Shown: positions 24,328-33,680 of the stretch, one piece after another
How the letters are laid out: each line of letters opens with the position of its first letter
Numbering within the stretch: position 1 is the first letter of the stretch
NCBI GenBank assembly: GCA_003054495.1
Contig: CP028514.1
Coordinates: forward strand, 1,899,501 to 1,963,500
From: Carboxydocella thermautotrophica
GTDB lineage: Bacteria > Bacillota > GCA-003054495 > Carboxydocellales > Carboxydocellaceae
DNA length: 64,000 nt
Reading direction: 5' to 3'
The notes under the pieces: generated by a model
Database searches by the model: none
Told to the model about the DNA's origin: nothing
What the model saw: the letters and a program-made list of their open reading frames with translations, nothing else
Made by a program: the position numbers and the translations under genes

Positions 24328-25818
24328 CTAGCCAAACAACTCCTGTAATGCCTGTTTTTTGCGCACAATCACCTCATCAATGCGTTCTAGATAAGCAATG
24401 GGGTCTTTCGGATTATAGGTATTGACTAAAGTGTAATCAGGTCTTACCCACTTTGAACCTGCCCCTGCGCCCAGGCCCAGGATTGTTTGTCTTTCCTCAA
24501 TCATCTGGATGTTATAAAGACAGGCTTTACCCGGTACTGCAAAACCCACATTTTCCAGGGCACCTACCATTTGTTTTTGCCGGTAGAGATAATAGGGTTC
24601 TAACCCCTCTTCTTCAGCATAGCGGTAAACCCGGGCCAGCAACGCTTCCGCCTCTTCGGCCGAAGCCAGTTCCAGGCTCTGCCCCTGCCGTTTTGCCTCT
24701 GCCAGCAAGCTGGCTCTTTTTAAGGCCAGGGTATGGACTGTCAGATTTTCAGGGGCCAGCTCCCTGATGCTGGCCAGGGTAGCTTCCAGCTCCTCCCGCC
24801 CCTCGCCCGGTAGGCCGATAATCAGATCCATGTTCAAAACCGGAAAGCCCATTTGCCGGGCCAGCCGGACACATTCCACCACCTGTTCAGGAGTATGGGC
24901 CCGGCCGATTTTCTGCAGGGTTGCCTCATTCATGGTCTGCGGATTGATACTGATGCGGTTAACCCCGGCTGCCCGCAACAACTGCAATTTTTCTCTATTG
25001 ATAGTATCAGGCCGACCTGCTTCCACAGTGAATTCCTCTGTCCCCGGTTGCAAAAGAGCTTGCTCGATGCCGGTCATCAACTGCCTGAGCTCCCGGGCAT
25101 CCAGCGAAGTGGGCGTACCCCCGCCGACATAAATGGATTCCACCGTAAGCCCCAGCTCTCTGACCTGTTCTCCTAGTGCCGCCATCTCTTTCAATAAGGC
25201 CGCTAATACTGGTTCCGTCCACTTCTGCCAGCGCGCCAGGGGATAAGAAGGAAAGGAGCAATAAAGGCATTTTGTAGGACAAAAAGGAATACCTATGTAA
25301 ATCCCGATCCGCTTCTGTTCCCGCTCCTGTCTTGCCAGTAGGGGACGCTGGCTCAGTGCAACTTGCAACAACAGCCCTGCCTTTTCTGCTGTCAGGCCAT
25401 AACCGGTTTGCAACAAATCCCGAATTTCCCCGGGTTGATAACCGGCTGCCAGCATCCGATGTACGATTTTGGTGGGCCTGATTCCAGTCAGTACCCCCCA
25501 GGGCAGCTTGCCCGCTTCAGCGAAAGGCAACAGGGCCTCAAGGAGTGCCAGACGGCAAATCCGCCGCAGGCCGTTATAATCTTCTTCTGCCCGGTGCAGC
25601 TCGCGCTCCAGCCAGACCAGTTCTGATTGTCCCTCCTGGCAGATTTCCGTTTGTACCCTTATCTGTTGCCCTTCCCGCTCAAAGCTGAGATAGAGACACA
25701 GATCTGCCCCGGCAGGCCCAGGCAATAGTTCCACTTCCCCATAAATTGCTCTTAACAGATCTAGCACTACTTCTGCGTTGATGGGTTCCTGTCCTTGCCA
25801 GTAAATTTTCATCCCCAT
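24328..25818 (-). CDS. hemZ: HemZ, coproporphyrinogen III oxidase-like radical SAM protein
   Basis: A 496-residue radical SAM protein of the HemN/HemZ family. An N-terminal non-catalytic domain (about 1-165) precedes the radical SAM core with PFCPTKCLYCSF (Cx3Cx2C, near 178-186), YVGGGTPTSL and SINPQTMNEATLQKIGRAH. HemZ is the name used in Bacillus for this class; the substrate is probably a porphyrin precursor. AGGAGG lies 4 bases before ATG 25818. The start overlaps the end of the esterase gene by 10 bases, so the two form a pair. Whether it oxidises coproporphyrinogen or transfers heme is not decided by sequence alone. Confidence 0.85.
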   Translation of the reverse strand: MGMKIYWQGQEPINAEVVLDLLRAIYGEVELLPGPAGADLCLYLSFEREGQQIRVQTEICQEGQSELVWLERELHRAEEDYNGLRRICRLALLEALLPFAEAGKLPWGVLTGIRPTKIVHRMLAAGYQPGEIRDLLQTGYGLTAEKAGLLLQVALSQRPLLARQEREQKRIGIYIGIPFCPTKCLYCSFPSYPLARWQKWTEPVLAALLKEMAALGEQVRELGLTVESIYVGGGTPTSLDARELRQLMTGIEQALLQPGTEEFTVEAGRPDTINREKLQLLRAAGVNRISINPQTMNEATLQKIGRAHTPEQVVECVRLARQMGFPVLNMDLIIGLPGEGREELEATLASIRELAPENLTVHTLALKRASLLAEAKRQGQSLELASAEEAEALLARVYRYAEEEGLEPYYLYRQKQMVGALENVGFAVPGKACLYNIQMIEERQTILGLGAGAGSKWVRPDYTLVNTYNPKDPIAYLERIDEVIVRKKQALQELFG

Positions 25819-26357
25819 TGTTCCTCCTTGAATAAAGGCCGTAAAACAGCCAGAGCAGTTTCAGCCATTAAGCGGTAACCCTCCCGTCCGGGATGAACCC
25901 CATCGGGCAAGAGAGCGATACCGCCCTGTCTTTGAAAGGCAGCAAAGAAGTCAATCAGGATAATACCTTCCTCCGTGCAAAAATCCCGCTGCCAGGCCAG
26001 CAATTCCTGCAAGCGGGCACTGATTTCTGCCTCTTCTACCGGTAAGGGCAAACCTACCAGGGGTATAATATTATGCCGGCGCAAACCATCAATTATCTGC
26101 ATAAAGGCCTGACAGCTTCTCTGGAAACGGTAGTGCAGCTGGTAAACATCATTGGTTCCTCCCAGTACCAGACAATGACTGGGCTGATATCCCAGCACAT
26201 CCTTTTCCAGACGTCTGGCCATATCAGTAAGCGTATCTCCACAAATCCCTCTGTTTTCAATCTGTATCCCCAGTTCCTCCGCCACCCGGGCCACCCAGGA
26301 CTCCCGGGGGCTATAGGGAAAGCCATAGGTCAGGGAATCGCCCAGTGCTACCCACAT
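25809..26357 (-). CDS. GDSL/SGNH-family esterase or lipase
   Basis: A 182-residue SGNH hydrolase. Block I is MWVALGDSLTYGFPYSP with the catalytic serine, block III is VLGGTNDVYQ, and the C-terminal block is LLPDGVHPGREGY with Asp and His. Without a signal peptide it should act in the cytoplasm, on an unknown ester (acyl-CoA thioester, lysophospholipid or sugar ester). It shares a junction with hemZ. The start ATG 26357 is at the beginning of block I, as usual for short members. Confidence 0.85.
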   Translation of the reverse strand: MWVALGDSLTYGFPYSPRESWVARVAEELGIQIENRGICGDTLTDMARRLEKDVLGYQPSHCLVLGGTNDVYQLHYRFQRSCQAFMQIIDGLRRHNIIPLVGLPLPVEEAEISARLQELLAWQRDFCTEEGIILIDFFAAFQRQGGIALLPDGVHPGREGYRLMAETALAVLRPLFKEEQWG

Positions 26358-26451
26358 CCTTAAATCACCTCATGTTTTATCATACCATCCTGCATAGAAA
26401 AAAACCACGGGTAAAAACTATTGTAGAGCAATCCAGGAAAGGAGTGGGTTT

Positions 26452-28350
26452 ATGACAGATACCAGAATCAGCTACCACGACTCGGTAGAGGAAATGGTGC
26501 AAAAAATCCGTGAAGACAACCTCACCACTGTTTTCGACCGCTATCAGGCCATGGAAAAAATCCGCTGCAAATTCTGTCTGCAAGGCCTGAGCTGCACCCT
26601 CTGCACTCAGGGACCCTGCCGTATTAGTGAGCAAGCCGGGATTACCCGGGGTGTCTGTGGTATCGATGGTGATGGTATGGCCATGCGCAATATGCTTCTG
26701 CGCAATATCATGGGTGCCGCTACCTACGGACACCATGCCTACTGGGCTTTCAAAACCCTGAAAGCCACAGCTGAAGGCAAGACCCCCTTTACCATCACCG
26801 ACCAGAACAAACTGCGCTGGTTCTGTGAAACTGTTGGCATCAATACCAACCAGGACATAAACGCCATGGCTGCCCAGCTGGCTGATTTCCTCCTGGCTGA
26901 ACAGCACAAAGACCATGATAGCCCCAGCATCATGGTAGAAAAATTCGCACCCAGCAAACGCAAAGAGGTCTGGAAAAAAATGGCCATCTATCCCGCTGGT
27001 GTAGTTTACGAAATTCAGGATGCCGTAGCCAGCTGTTTAACCAATGTCGACGGGGATTATGTTTCTCTGGCCAAAAAAGCACTGCGGCTGGGAATAGCCA
27101 CCATCTACACCGCTCAGATCGGTCTGGAAATGGTCCAGGATATCCTGTATGGCACTCCTATGCCCCATGAAGTCAATGTGGACCTGGGCATTATGGATGG
27201 CGACTATGTCAATATCGTTTTCAATGGCCATCAGCCCTGGATCGGTGCCGCTACCCTGCAGTTGGCCCGCAGTGCCGATATCCAGAACAAGGCCAAAGCC
27301 GCCGGCGCCAGGGGTTTACGGATTGTCGGTTCTATCGAAACCGGCCAGGAATTGATTCAGCGTTTCCCGGTCGATGATGTATTTGTGGGCTTGATGGGCA
27401 ACTGGCTGGCCATTGAACCATTACTGGCCACCGGTACTGTTGATGCCTTCGTCATGGAAGAAAACTGTTCACCTCCGCACCTGGGTGAATATGCAGAAAA
27501 ATATCAGTTCACTCTGATCAGTGTCAATACCATCGTGCGTTTGCCCGGTCTCCACCATGCCCTGGATTATAAACCCATCGAAGCGACCAATATCGCCAAC
27601 CGCGTCATAGATCTGGCCATCGAAAACTTCAAGGCTCGAAAAAACAGGGGGATTACTGCCAGGGTACCGCTAAAAACTCAGAAAGCCATTGCCGGTTTCT
27701 CCACTGAGGCCGTGCTGCAGGCCCTGGGCAACTCCCTGGATCCCCTGGTGGATGTAATCAAGGCCAACAAACTCAAAGGTGTTGTCGCTCTGGTCAACTG
27801 TACCACCTTGCGCAATGGACCCCATGATACCACTACCGTAGGTCTTACTAAAGAACTGATCAAGCGGGACATCCTGGTAGTAGCAGGCGGTTGCGGTGTA
27901 CACGGTCTGGAAGTAGCAGGCCTCTGCAATCTAGATGCCATCAGCCAGGCAGGTCAGGGGCTGCAGGAAGTATGTAACCTGCTGAAGATTCCTCCGGTTT
28001 TACCCTTTGGCACCTGTACCGATACCGGCCGTATCTCCATGCTGGTAACAGCCCTGGCCGAACATCTGCAGGTGGATGTACCGCAACTTCCCATCGCCGT
28101 TACCGCACCAGAATGGATGGAGCAAAAGGCCACCATCGACGGCTTCTTTGCCGTAGCCTATGGTACCATCACGCACCTGTCACCCACGCCCTTTATTACC
28201 GGCGCACCCCGTTTGGTCCAGCTGCTGACCCAGGATGTGGAACAGCTGACCGGTGGCAAGGTTATACTAGGCGATGACCCGGTTCAGGTAGCCAGTGAGA
28301 TCGAGCAGCATATCAATAACAAACGACAGGGCTTAGGACTGCCGGTATAA
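26452..28350 (+). CDS. cooS: CooS-family anaerobic nickel carbon monoxide dehydrogenase, divergent
   Basis: A 632-residue CooS homologue, the only long gene on the plus strand in this half of the window. CooS interconverts CO and CO2 at a Ni-Fe-S C-cluster. Near the N-terminus lies CKFCLQGLSCTLCTQGPC (39-56). D-cluster cysteines seem to be C39 and C42 (CX2C), and B-cluster ones C48, C51, C56 and C69. C-cluster ligands found: H260 (NGHQP), C339 (ENCSPP), C450 (VNCTTL), C481 (GGCGVH), C522 (GTCTDT). Where most CODHs have ICC before TG, this one has S294-I295-E296, so one C-cluster cysteine is missing. Start has GGAAAGGAG upstream. No CooF, hydrogenase or CooC gene is adjacent, so it stands alone; function may differ. 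Confidence 0.88.
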   Translation: MTDTRISYHDSVEEMVQKIREDNLTTVFDRYQAMEKIRCKFCLQGLSCTLCTQGPCRISEQAGITRGVCGIDGDGMAMRNMLLRNIMGAATYGHHAYWAFKTLKATAEGKTPFTITDQNKLRWFCETVGINTNQDINAMAAQLADFLLAEQHKDHDSPSIMVEKFAPSKRKEVWKKMAIYPAGVVYEIQDAVASCLTNVDGDYVSLAKKALRLGIATIYTAQIGLEMVQDILYGTPMPHEVNVDLGIMDGDYVNIVFNGHQPWIGAATLQLARSADIQNKAKAAGARGLRIVGSIETGQELIQRFPVDDVFVGLMGNWLAIEPLLATGTVDAFVMEENCSPPHLGEYAEKYQFTLISVNTIVRLPGLHHALDYKPIEATNIANRVIDLAIENFKARKNRGITARVPLKTQKAIAGFSTEAVLQALGNSLDPLVDVIKANKLKGVVALVNCTTLRNGPHDTTTVGLTKELIKRDILVVAGGCGVHGLEVAGLCNLDAISQAGQGLQEVCNLLKIPPVLPFGTCTDTGRISMLVTALAEHLQVDVPQLPIAVTAPEWMEQKATIDGFFAVAYGTITHLSPTPFITGAPRLVQLLTQDVEQLTGGKVILGDDPVQVASEIEQHINNKRQGLGLPV

Positions 28351-28355
28351 CAGGC

Positions 28356-28392
28356 AACCGCCCCGCGGCCCAGAAGCCGGGGGCGGTTTTAT
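28356..28392. terminator. Terminator after cooS, possibly bidirectional
   Basis: Stem AACCGCCCC / GGGGCGGTT (28356-28364 with 28380-28388) followed by TTATTATT on the plus strand. It also stands just past the stop of the convergent YyaL-type gene. Confidence 0.85.
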
Positions 28393-30347
28393 TATTCGGC
28401 CAGCATTTTTAGCAGTTCTTCAAGATTATTAACCGGCGGCCGGCAGGCCTGCTTGTGACACACCATGTAAGTCAAAGGCTTGTCCTCGGGTTTAATAGTA
28501 ATCACCAGTTCCGGCCGAAAACGCCGGGAAAGCTGGTAAATCAAGGTCTTAATTTCCGCTTCTTCCGGTCGCCCACTTATGGTAACTTCCAGGGGAGTTT
28601 GTTCTTCCAGCCAGCAAACCTGCAGGAAAAAGGTAGCAGCCATCGGCACCCTGTTAACAGCTGGAGCAAAAGCCTGCAGCTGTTTATCCAGCAGATCGCG
28701 CCATCTTTCCTGACCGGTTATGGCCCAGAGACGCCAGAAGTTATAAGCCATTACGGAGTTGCCCGCCGGCAGGGCATGATCATACACTTCTTTGGGTCTC
28801 AGAAATAACTCTTCACTATCGTGGCCGTAAAAGAAACAGCCGCCACTGGTATTATCCCAGAACAAATCCACTGTTTCCTCAGCCAGCTTTTCCGCCTTTT
28901 GCAAGTATTCGGACTTGAGAGTGGTAAGATAAAGTTCCAGTAGCCCCCAGGTCAGAAAGGCATAATCATCAAGATAAGCAGGATACTGCGCCTCTCCTTC
29001 CCGGTAGCGGGCTAATAGCCGACCATCTTCCCGGAAAAGATGGCGATAGATAAATTGGACTGCCTTAGCCGCAGCTCCAGTCCATTCCTCTTTTTGCCAT
29101 ACCCTGCCGGCAAAAGCTAAGGCAGCTATCATCAACCCATTCCAGGCCGTCAGGATTTTATCGTCTTTATAAGGAGGGATGCGCTGTAGCCGATGTCGGT
29201 ACAATCTTTCTTTCTCCTGTTCAAACCCATCGACCCATCCGCTTTTGATTAAATTAGGGATGTTTTTACCTTCAAAATTGCCTTTAACCGTAATGTCATA
29301 GGCCTGACAAAAGGCTTGTCCCCGCCCTTCCCCCAGGATTTTTATGACCTCTCCCGGTTGCCAGACATAGTATTTGCCTTCTTCCCCCTCCGAATCAGCA
29401 TCCTGAGCGGAATAAAATCCCCCTTCAGGATGGGTCATCTCCCGCAAGATATAAGTAATTATTTCGGTAACAATCCGGGCATAACGGGGATTATTGGTAC
29501 ACTGGTAGGCTTCTGAATAAAGATAAATCAGAAGGGCATTATCATAAAGCATTTTTTCAAAATGGGGTACTAACCAGTAACGGTCTGTGGAATAACGGCT
29601 AAACCCATATCCGATATGGTCATAAATTCCCCCTAAATACATGGCTTCCAGGGTCTTTTCTACCATCGCCAGGGCTTTCTCCTCACCCATTAGCCGCCAG
29701 TAACGCAACAAAAAACCGGCTATATGAGGAGTGGGAAATTTGGGCGGAGGCCCGAATCCCCCATACTCCGGGTCAAAGGAGCGAGCAAAATGTTGAAAGG
29801 CGGTCTCAAAGACATCCGGCTCGATAGTTTCCGGAGAAAGAAGGGGCTGCTCCTCTTGTAAAGACTGTACTATTCTCTCCCCTGCCGCCAGTAACTGCTC
29901 CCGTTCCTTTTGCCACAGCTGTGCGATGCGCTGCAGAATCTCCACCAGCCCCGGCATCCCATAACGACGCTGTTTGGGAAAATAGGTGCCAGCAAAAAAA
30001 GGTTTCTTATCAGGAGTCATTATGATCGTTAAAGGCCAGCCGCCCTGACCGGTCATCACCTGACAGACAGTCATATACACCTGATCTATATCCGGTCGTT
30101 CCTCTCTGTCCACCTTAACTGAGACAAAATATCGGTTAAGGATAGCCGCCACTTCTTCATCTTCAAAACTTTCCCGCTCCATGACATGACACCAGTGGCA
30201 GGTCGAATATCCAATGGATAGGAAAATGGGTTTATCTTCCTGTTTGGCTTTAGCAAAGGCTTCTTCACCCCAGGGATACCAGTCAACTGGATTATGGGCA
30301 TGCTGGAGAAGATAGGGGGATTTGGCGCTAATTAACCTGTTTGCCAA
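28392..30347 (-). CDS. YyaL-type thioredoxin-domain protein (DUF255, SSP411 family)
   Basis: A 651-residue cytoplasmic protein with an N-terminal thioredoxin-like DUF255 domain and a C-terminal (alpha/alpha)6 barrel like glycoside hydrolases or N-acylglucosamine epimerases. The opening [20 protein letters not shown] and [20 protein letters not shown] are the family hallmarks; the cysteine pair is CHWC near residue 50. The biochemical role of this widespread family (YyaL in Bacillus, spermatogenesis-associated 20 in animals) is unknown. It faces cooS convergently. Confidence 0.9.
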   Translation of the reverse strand: MANRLISAKSPYLLQHAHNPVDWYPWGEEAFAKAKQEDKPIFLSIGYSTCHWCHVMERESFEDEEVAAILNRYFVSVKVDREERPDIDQVYMTVCQVMTGQGGWPLTIIMTPDKKPFFAGTYFPKQRRYGMPGLVEILQRIAQLWQKEREQLLAAGERIVQSLQEEQPLLSPETIEPDVFETAFQHFARSFDPEYGGFGPPPKFPTPHIAGFLLRYWRLMGEEKALAMVEKTLEAMYLGGIYDHIGYGFSRYSTDRYWLVPHFEKMLYDNALLIYLYSEAYQCTNNPRYARIVTEIITYILREMTHPEGGFYSAQDADSEGEEGKYYVWQPGEVIKILGEGRGQAFCQAYDITVKGNFEGKNIPNLIKSGWVDGFEQEKERLYRHRLQRIPPYKDDKILTAWNGLMIAALAFAGRVWQKEEWTGAAAKAVQFIYRHLFREDGRLLARYREGEAQYPAYLDDYAFLTWGLLELYLTTLKSEYLQKAEKLAEETVDLFWDNTSGGCFFYGHDSEELFLRPKEVYDHALPAGNSVMAYNFWRLWAITGQERWRDLLDKQLQAFAPAVNRVPMAATFFLQVCWLEEQTPLEVTISGRPEEAEIKTLIYQLSRRFRPELVITIKPEDKPLTYMVCHKQACRPPVNNLEELLKMLAE

Positions 30348-30366
30348 AGGTATTACCTCCCATTTA

Positions 30367-30395
30367 TTGCTTGCATTATTAAAACAGAATATAAT
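30367..30395 (+). promoter_or_regulatory. Promoter of the thermonuclease gene
   Basis: TTGCTT (30367-30372), 17-base spacer, TATAAT (30390-30395) on the plus strand. The leader to the start codon is about 115 bases; no clear riboswitch fold was recognised in it. Confidence 0.7.
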
Positions 30396-30515
30396 TTAAT
30401 TAAAGTAGAGATTAGATTTAGAGCTTAATTGTTAGTATAGTTGAAGTTCTGAGACAATATGCATTATTAGTGCTTATCCAGCTTATAAAACCAGGAGAGC
30501 GGAGGGATGTTGAAA

Positions 30516-31226
30516 ATGAAAATGTTGATTAAAAAGCGGTATGTCTTCTTGCTGCTATTGCTTTTATTACCTCTCACTTTTGCTTTCAGCGGACAGCAAA
30601 ATTATCTTCCCGCCAGAGTTCTTTCTGTTTCCGATGGCGACACTATCCATGTTTCATTGAATGGCAAAAATGAACGCGTAAGAATGATAGGAGTCAATAC
30701 TCCGGAAATTGCCCATCCCGAACTGGGAATTAAGGAACAGCCCTACGGCCAGGCTGCCAAAAACTATACCAGCAAGGCCCTGCAGGGGCGCAAAGTTTTC
30801 CTGGAATTTGACGTGGAAAAGCGGGACAAATACGGTCGCCTGCTGGCCTATGTCTGGCTGGAAAAACCCTTTTCCAACCAGGAAACAGAAGCTAGAAAAA
30901 AGATGTTTAATGCTATTCTGCTTCAGAATGGCTATGCCCAGGTCATGACTATTCCACCCAATGTTAAGTATGCTGATTTTTTTGTGAAACTGCAACGGGA
31001 AGCTAGAAACCAGGGTAAAGGGCTCTGGGGTATCCCCGTAGTCAATAAGGTATCCTCTGCGGCTGTAAACACTAAAACCTATCTGGGCAATTCCAATACC
31101 AGAAAGTTTCATTTCCCCAGCTGTCAATGGGCGCAAAAAATCAGCCCTGCCCACCGCGTTTGGTTTAATAGCAGGGAACAAGCAGTAAAGGCAGGATATG
31201 CTCCCTGTAAAGTTTGTAAGCCGTAA
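30516..31226 (+). CDS. Secreted thermonuclease (SNase family) with C-terminal Ada-type zinc module
   Basis: About 236 residues. A signal peptide or anchor (FLLLLLLLPLTFAFS) leads to a staphylococcal-nuclease-like domain: ARVLSVSDGDTIHVSLNG, RVRMIGVNTPEIAHP, KYGRLLAYVWLEKP. The C-terminal 50 residues (YLGNSNTRKFHFPSCQWA, later APCKVCKP) match the small zinc-binding domain related to the N-domain of Ada, with Cys/His/Cys/Cys spacing. It probably cuts DNA or RNA at the cell surface. ATG 30516 lies 9 bases after GGAGGG; ATG 30507 is too close to it. A promoter lies at 30367-30395. Confidence 0.87.
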   Translation: MKMLIKKRYVFLLLLLLLPLTFAFSGQQNYLPARVLSVSDGDTIHVSLNGKNERVRMIGVNTPEIAHPELGIKEQPYGQAAKNYTSKALQGRKVFLEFDVEKRDKYGRLLAYVWLEKPFSNQETEARKKMFNAILLQNGYAQVMTIPPNVKYADFFVKLQREARNQGKGLWGIPVVNKVSSAAVNTKTYLGNSNTRKFHFPSCQWAQKISPAHRVWFNSREQAVKAGYAPCKVCKP

Positions 31227-31266
31227 AAAATAACTCGCCCGCTAATGATATGGAGGGTAGAAAAAT

Positions 31267-31491
31267 ATGATTAAACCCCCAAAATTACAAGCTGGAGATA
31301 AGGTAGCAGCAATAACCCTTTCATGGGGTGGTCCTGGAGTGTATAGACATAGATATGAAGCTGGTAAAAAGCAGTTTGAGGAAACTTTTAAGGTGAAAGA
31401 AAAAATTAACAAACCCTGCACATTTGCCCAGGAAAATCATATATATCTAATAGGCCAAAGCCTAAAATACTCCAAGGAGGTTCGAGAGTGA
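31267..31491 (+). pseudogene. 5' remnant of a peptidase S66 (LD-carboxypeptidase/MccF) gene
   Basis: A 74-codon frame whose first 45 residues fit the start of S66 LD-carboxypeptidases: MIKPPKLQAGDKVAAITLSW, then GGPGVYRHRYEAGKKQFEE. After about residue 45 similarity to the family is lost and the frame ends; the catalytic Ser, Glu and His are absent. It is therefore a decayed remnant. The stop overlaps the GTG start of the following broken ATPase gene by four bases. A functional short peptide is possible but unlikely. Confidence 0.6.
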
Positions 31492-31769
31492 ACAAAGGAA
31501 TTCTACGGCGTCTTTTCCCGGGTGGGAACACTTGTCAGGGCTTCTATTCTCTCTATCATCACATGATTGAACCCGATGCTACCCGCATTTTCGTTATCAA
31601 GGGTGGCCCCGGGGTCGATAAGTCCACCTTCATGCGCCGTATCGGTGAAACCATGTTAGAACAGGGGTATGAAGTGGAATTTCACTGTTGTTCTTCCGAT
31701 AATAATTCCCTGGATGGCGTAGTCATTCCCGCCCTGCGCATCGCTCTCCTCGATGGCACCGCTCCCCAC
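31488..31769 (+). pseudogene. PRK06851-like P-loop ATPase, 5' part of a gene split by the island
   Basis: Codons 1-94 of a two-P-loop ATPase whose remaining 275 codons are at 57699-58526. GTG 31488 follows AGGAGG. The sequence reads IFVIKGGPGVDKSTFMRRIG, then NNSLDGVVIPALRIALLDGT and APH. The Walker A glycine before Lys is replaced by Asp (GVDKS), a sign of decay after the split. The frame runs on into unrelated sequence for 14 codons and stops at 31814. Joining both parts gives about 369 residues, the expected size of the family, with APH followed by VDPKNPGAVDEI. Confidence 0.85.
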
Positions 31770-31773
31770 AGGG

Positions 31774-31792
31774 TCGTGTTTACCCAAGAAAC
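31774..31792 (+). repeat. Left imperfect inverted repeat of the island
   Basis: TCGTGTTTACCCAAGAAAC, 4 bases inside the left border. Its reverse complement partner is at 57672-57690 with 16 of 19 bases identical. A partly similar copy in direct orientation is at 57460-57480. Confidence 0.45.
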
Positions 31793-31870
31793 AGCGGACA
31801 AGCCTTCGAAGTAGTGGTTTTTAAATAAGGTTTACGGCGCATTCTCATTACCGGATCTTTCAGCCGTCGG

Positions 31871-33268
31871 CTAAAAGATGTCGCTTTTCCCCCGCCGGAC
31901 GGTCGCTGCGTAGGCGCGACGGTCCGGCGGCCTTTTCTCACGCCGCCCAAATAGCTTTCCAATTCCTCTTGTCTCTATAATCTCTATTGTCTTTTTCAAG
32001 GAAGGAGAAAGGTAATAGGTATTTTCACCAACAACATATATGCTGCCTTCACCTCTCTGCACTCCTATGCTCACCTTTTTTCCTTCCCATTCAAAATTAA
32101 TAAAATGCGAAGGAGTAGTCATCCCTTCTTGATTAGGCGAAACAATAACCTGCTGTAGATTTTCTACTATCTGTTGCACAAACTCTTTGTGACTGCTGTT
32201 ATCAAGAACGTAAGTAGAGTTTGTTTCAATGCTTTCAATTGTGACTTTCGTAGTGTTTTGTAAACCTAATTTATCTGAGAGATTAACCGTGGCTGCTTGA
32301 AGTTGTTGGTTGGATGGAATTTGAGGAAGTTCAATGTAGGAGTCGGGAATAGCTGGGACGTGAGCAACAAAAGGTTTCTGTATGCCGTCCGAACTAGCTA
32401 CTCCTTCAAAAACATAAATGGGTTGCAGATATTTTTGTTCAGCAGGTAGGCCATATTGGTAGTATGCCAAGTAAACCTCCCTTACAATTCCCTTAGAAGC
32501 GTCACCTTCAATTGAGATTGAAGCTTTCCCAGCCTGAAGTTCTTCAAAAGCTTGTTGTATGGACTTGAGGGGGAATACGCGGTACGGTTTCCAATGCCTT
32601 AATGAATTATGGATTCCGAGAACCTCACCCTTATCTCCAATAAATACAGACAGCCGGTTTACCCCAAGTATATCCATGTCGTTAATTTTTCGGGTAAAGT
32701 TCACCATCATAGTTTTCGGAACCTCGGGACCAGGAATACCATCCTTCCCTATTCTAGCTACCTTTTCATAAGTGACCGATTCAAGATACAAGTCTTGGGA
32801 GTAAATGCCTAGCTGTTTCAGATAATTAATAGCGATTTCAACTCCCTCATCTTTAGTCGGTAAATCTGGATTATTGCCATTATCAATAAATAGCTTGTTA
32901 TACTTGCCGAATGCAAATGTTCCACTTTTGGGGTATACAACCAGCAACCGCTTATTGTTGTCCTCCACGCCGAAATTGCCTTCCTTTGTAGTTTTAACGG
33001 GACCTACTAAGCCGAACTTTGAGGCCAACTTTTTGACCTCCTCTTGGGTCGTCCATTTTGATTCGGCTTTATAAACCATTAATTGCTTAGGCAGACCCGA
33101 GGGGACAACTCCCATCTCGAAGGTCATATTTGGAACAGGAGCACCCATGATAGCCAATTGAATGGGTGGCAGCTTCTCTTCTTTAAGCGTAGTTAGGTTC
33201 AGAAAGCTAAAGGCAAGTAGCAAACCTACCAAAGGCAGACTGAGAAATATCAACTTATAAAATCTCAT
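31871..33268 (-). CDS. Exported or membrane-anchored protein of unknown function
   Basis: A 465-residue protein that I do not recognise. It has an N-terminal hydrophobic anchor (KLIFLSLPLVGLLLAFSFLN) and an extracytoplasmic region with repeated beta-rich segments such as DNNKRLLVVYPKSGTFAFGK and DEGVEIAINYLKQLGIYSQD, which loosely recall YycH/YycI-type or PepSY-like modules. ATG 33268 has a perfect AGGAGG 7 bases upstream, so it is a real gene. The last 20 or so codons (from about GRREKRPPDRRAY) are read across a GC-rich hairpin (31892-31930) and look like read-through into foreign sequence, so the C-terminus is probably not the original one. Confidence 0.65.
   Translation of the reverse strand: MRFYKLIFLSLPLVGLLLAFSFLNLTTLKEEKLPPIQLAIMGAPVPNMTFEMGVVPSGLPKQLMVYKAESKWTTQEEVKKLASKFGLVGPVKTTKEGNFGVEDNNKRLLVVYPKSGTFAFGKYNKLFIDNGNNPDLPTKDEGVEIAINYLKQLGIYSQDLYLESVTYEKVARIGKDGIPGPEVPKTMMVNFTRKINDMDILGVNRLSVFIGDKGEVLGIHNSLRHWKPYRVFPLKSIQQAFEELQAGKASISIEGDASKGIVREVYLAYYQYGLPAEQKYLQPIYVFEGVASSDGIQKPFVAHVPAIPDSYIELPQIPSNQQLQAATVNLSDKLGLQNTTKVTIESIETNSTYVLDNSSHKEFVQQIVENLQQVIVSPNQEGMTTPSHFINFEWEGKKVSIGVQRGEGSIYVVGENTYYLSPSLKKTIEIIETRGIGKLFGRREKRPPDRRAYAATVRRGKSDIF
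31892..31930. repeat. GC-rich hairpin near the left edge of the island
   Basis: Arms of 15 bases, CCGCCGGACGGTCGC and GCGACGGTCCGGCGG (one mismatch), with a 9-base loop. On the plus strand it is followed by CCTTTTCT, so it could terminate transcription entering from the broken ATPase gene. Confidence 0.7.
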
Positions 33269-33373
33269 TGTTTTGCCTCCTTGGATAAGAATAAGACTTA
33301 TTTTTAAACAATTGAACAACTAGGGGGTATATACAGTCTGGTCCCCACTTTTCTGCTATAGCGACTTTGTCGG

Positions 33374-33680
33374 CTAGCGAGTGATTACTCTAACCCTCAG
33401 ATCTCTAAGAATAGCTAGCTCTAGCTCCTTTTCTGCCAAGAGCCTTTTTAGCCGGTCATTTTCGGTGCTGACTGCTTTAAGCCTTTTTTCGAGTTCTTCT
33501 AGGCGTTGTTTCTCAGCTTTTAGGGAGAGGTTTTAGAGAGCCGTTCTTGCGCTTCTTTTTAATCCACGTATAGATAGTGTTCTCGGAGATTTGGTGACGC
33601 CTGGCGACCAGGGCTACGTTGCCGACCTCCCGGCATTCAGCCAAGATTTGCTCTTTGAATTCCTCGGTGTACTGTCTCAT
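33374..33680 (-). pseudogene. IS3-family transposase orfA remnant with frameshift
   Basis: From ATG 33680 the frame reads MRQYTEEFKEQILAECREV, then VALVARRHQISENTIYTWIK, the helix-turn-helix of IS3-type OrfA. It stops at 33513. In a neighbouring frame the leucine-zipper part follows (EKQRLEELEKRLKAVSTEN, then DRLKRLLAEKELELAIL) to 33374. Together they make an almost full OrfA broken by a frameshift. No orfB with the DDE nuclease is nearby, so the element is dead. Confidence 0.8.

Noticed and set aside
26380-26916. Long open frame of 178 codons opposite to cooS
   Set aside because: It is the antisense shadow of a strongly conserved gene; no ribosome site and no family resemblance.
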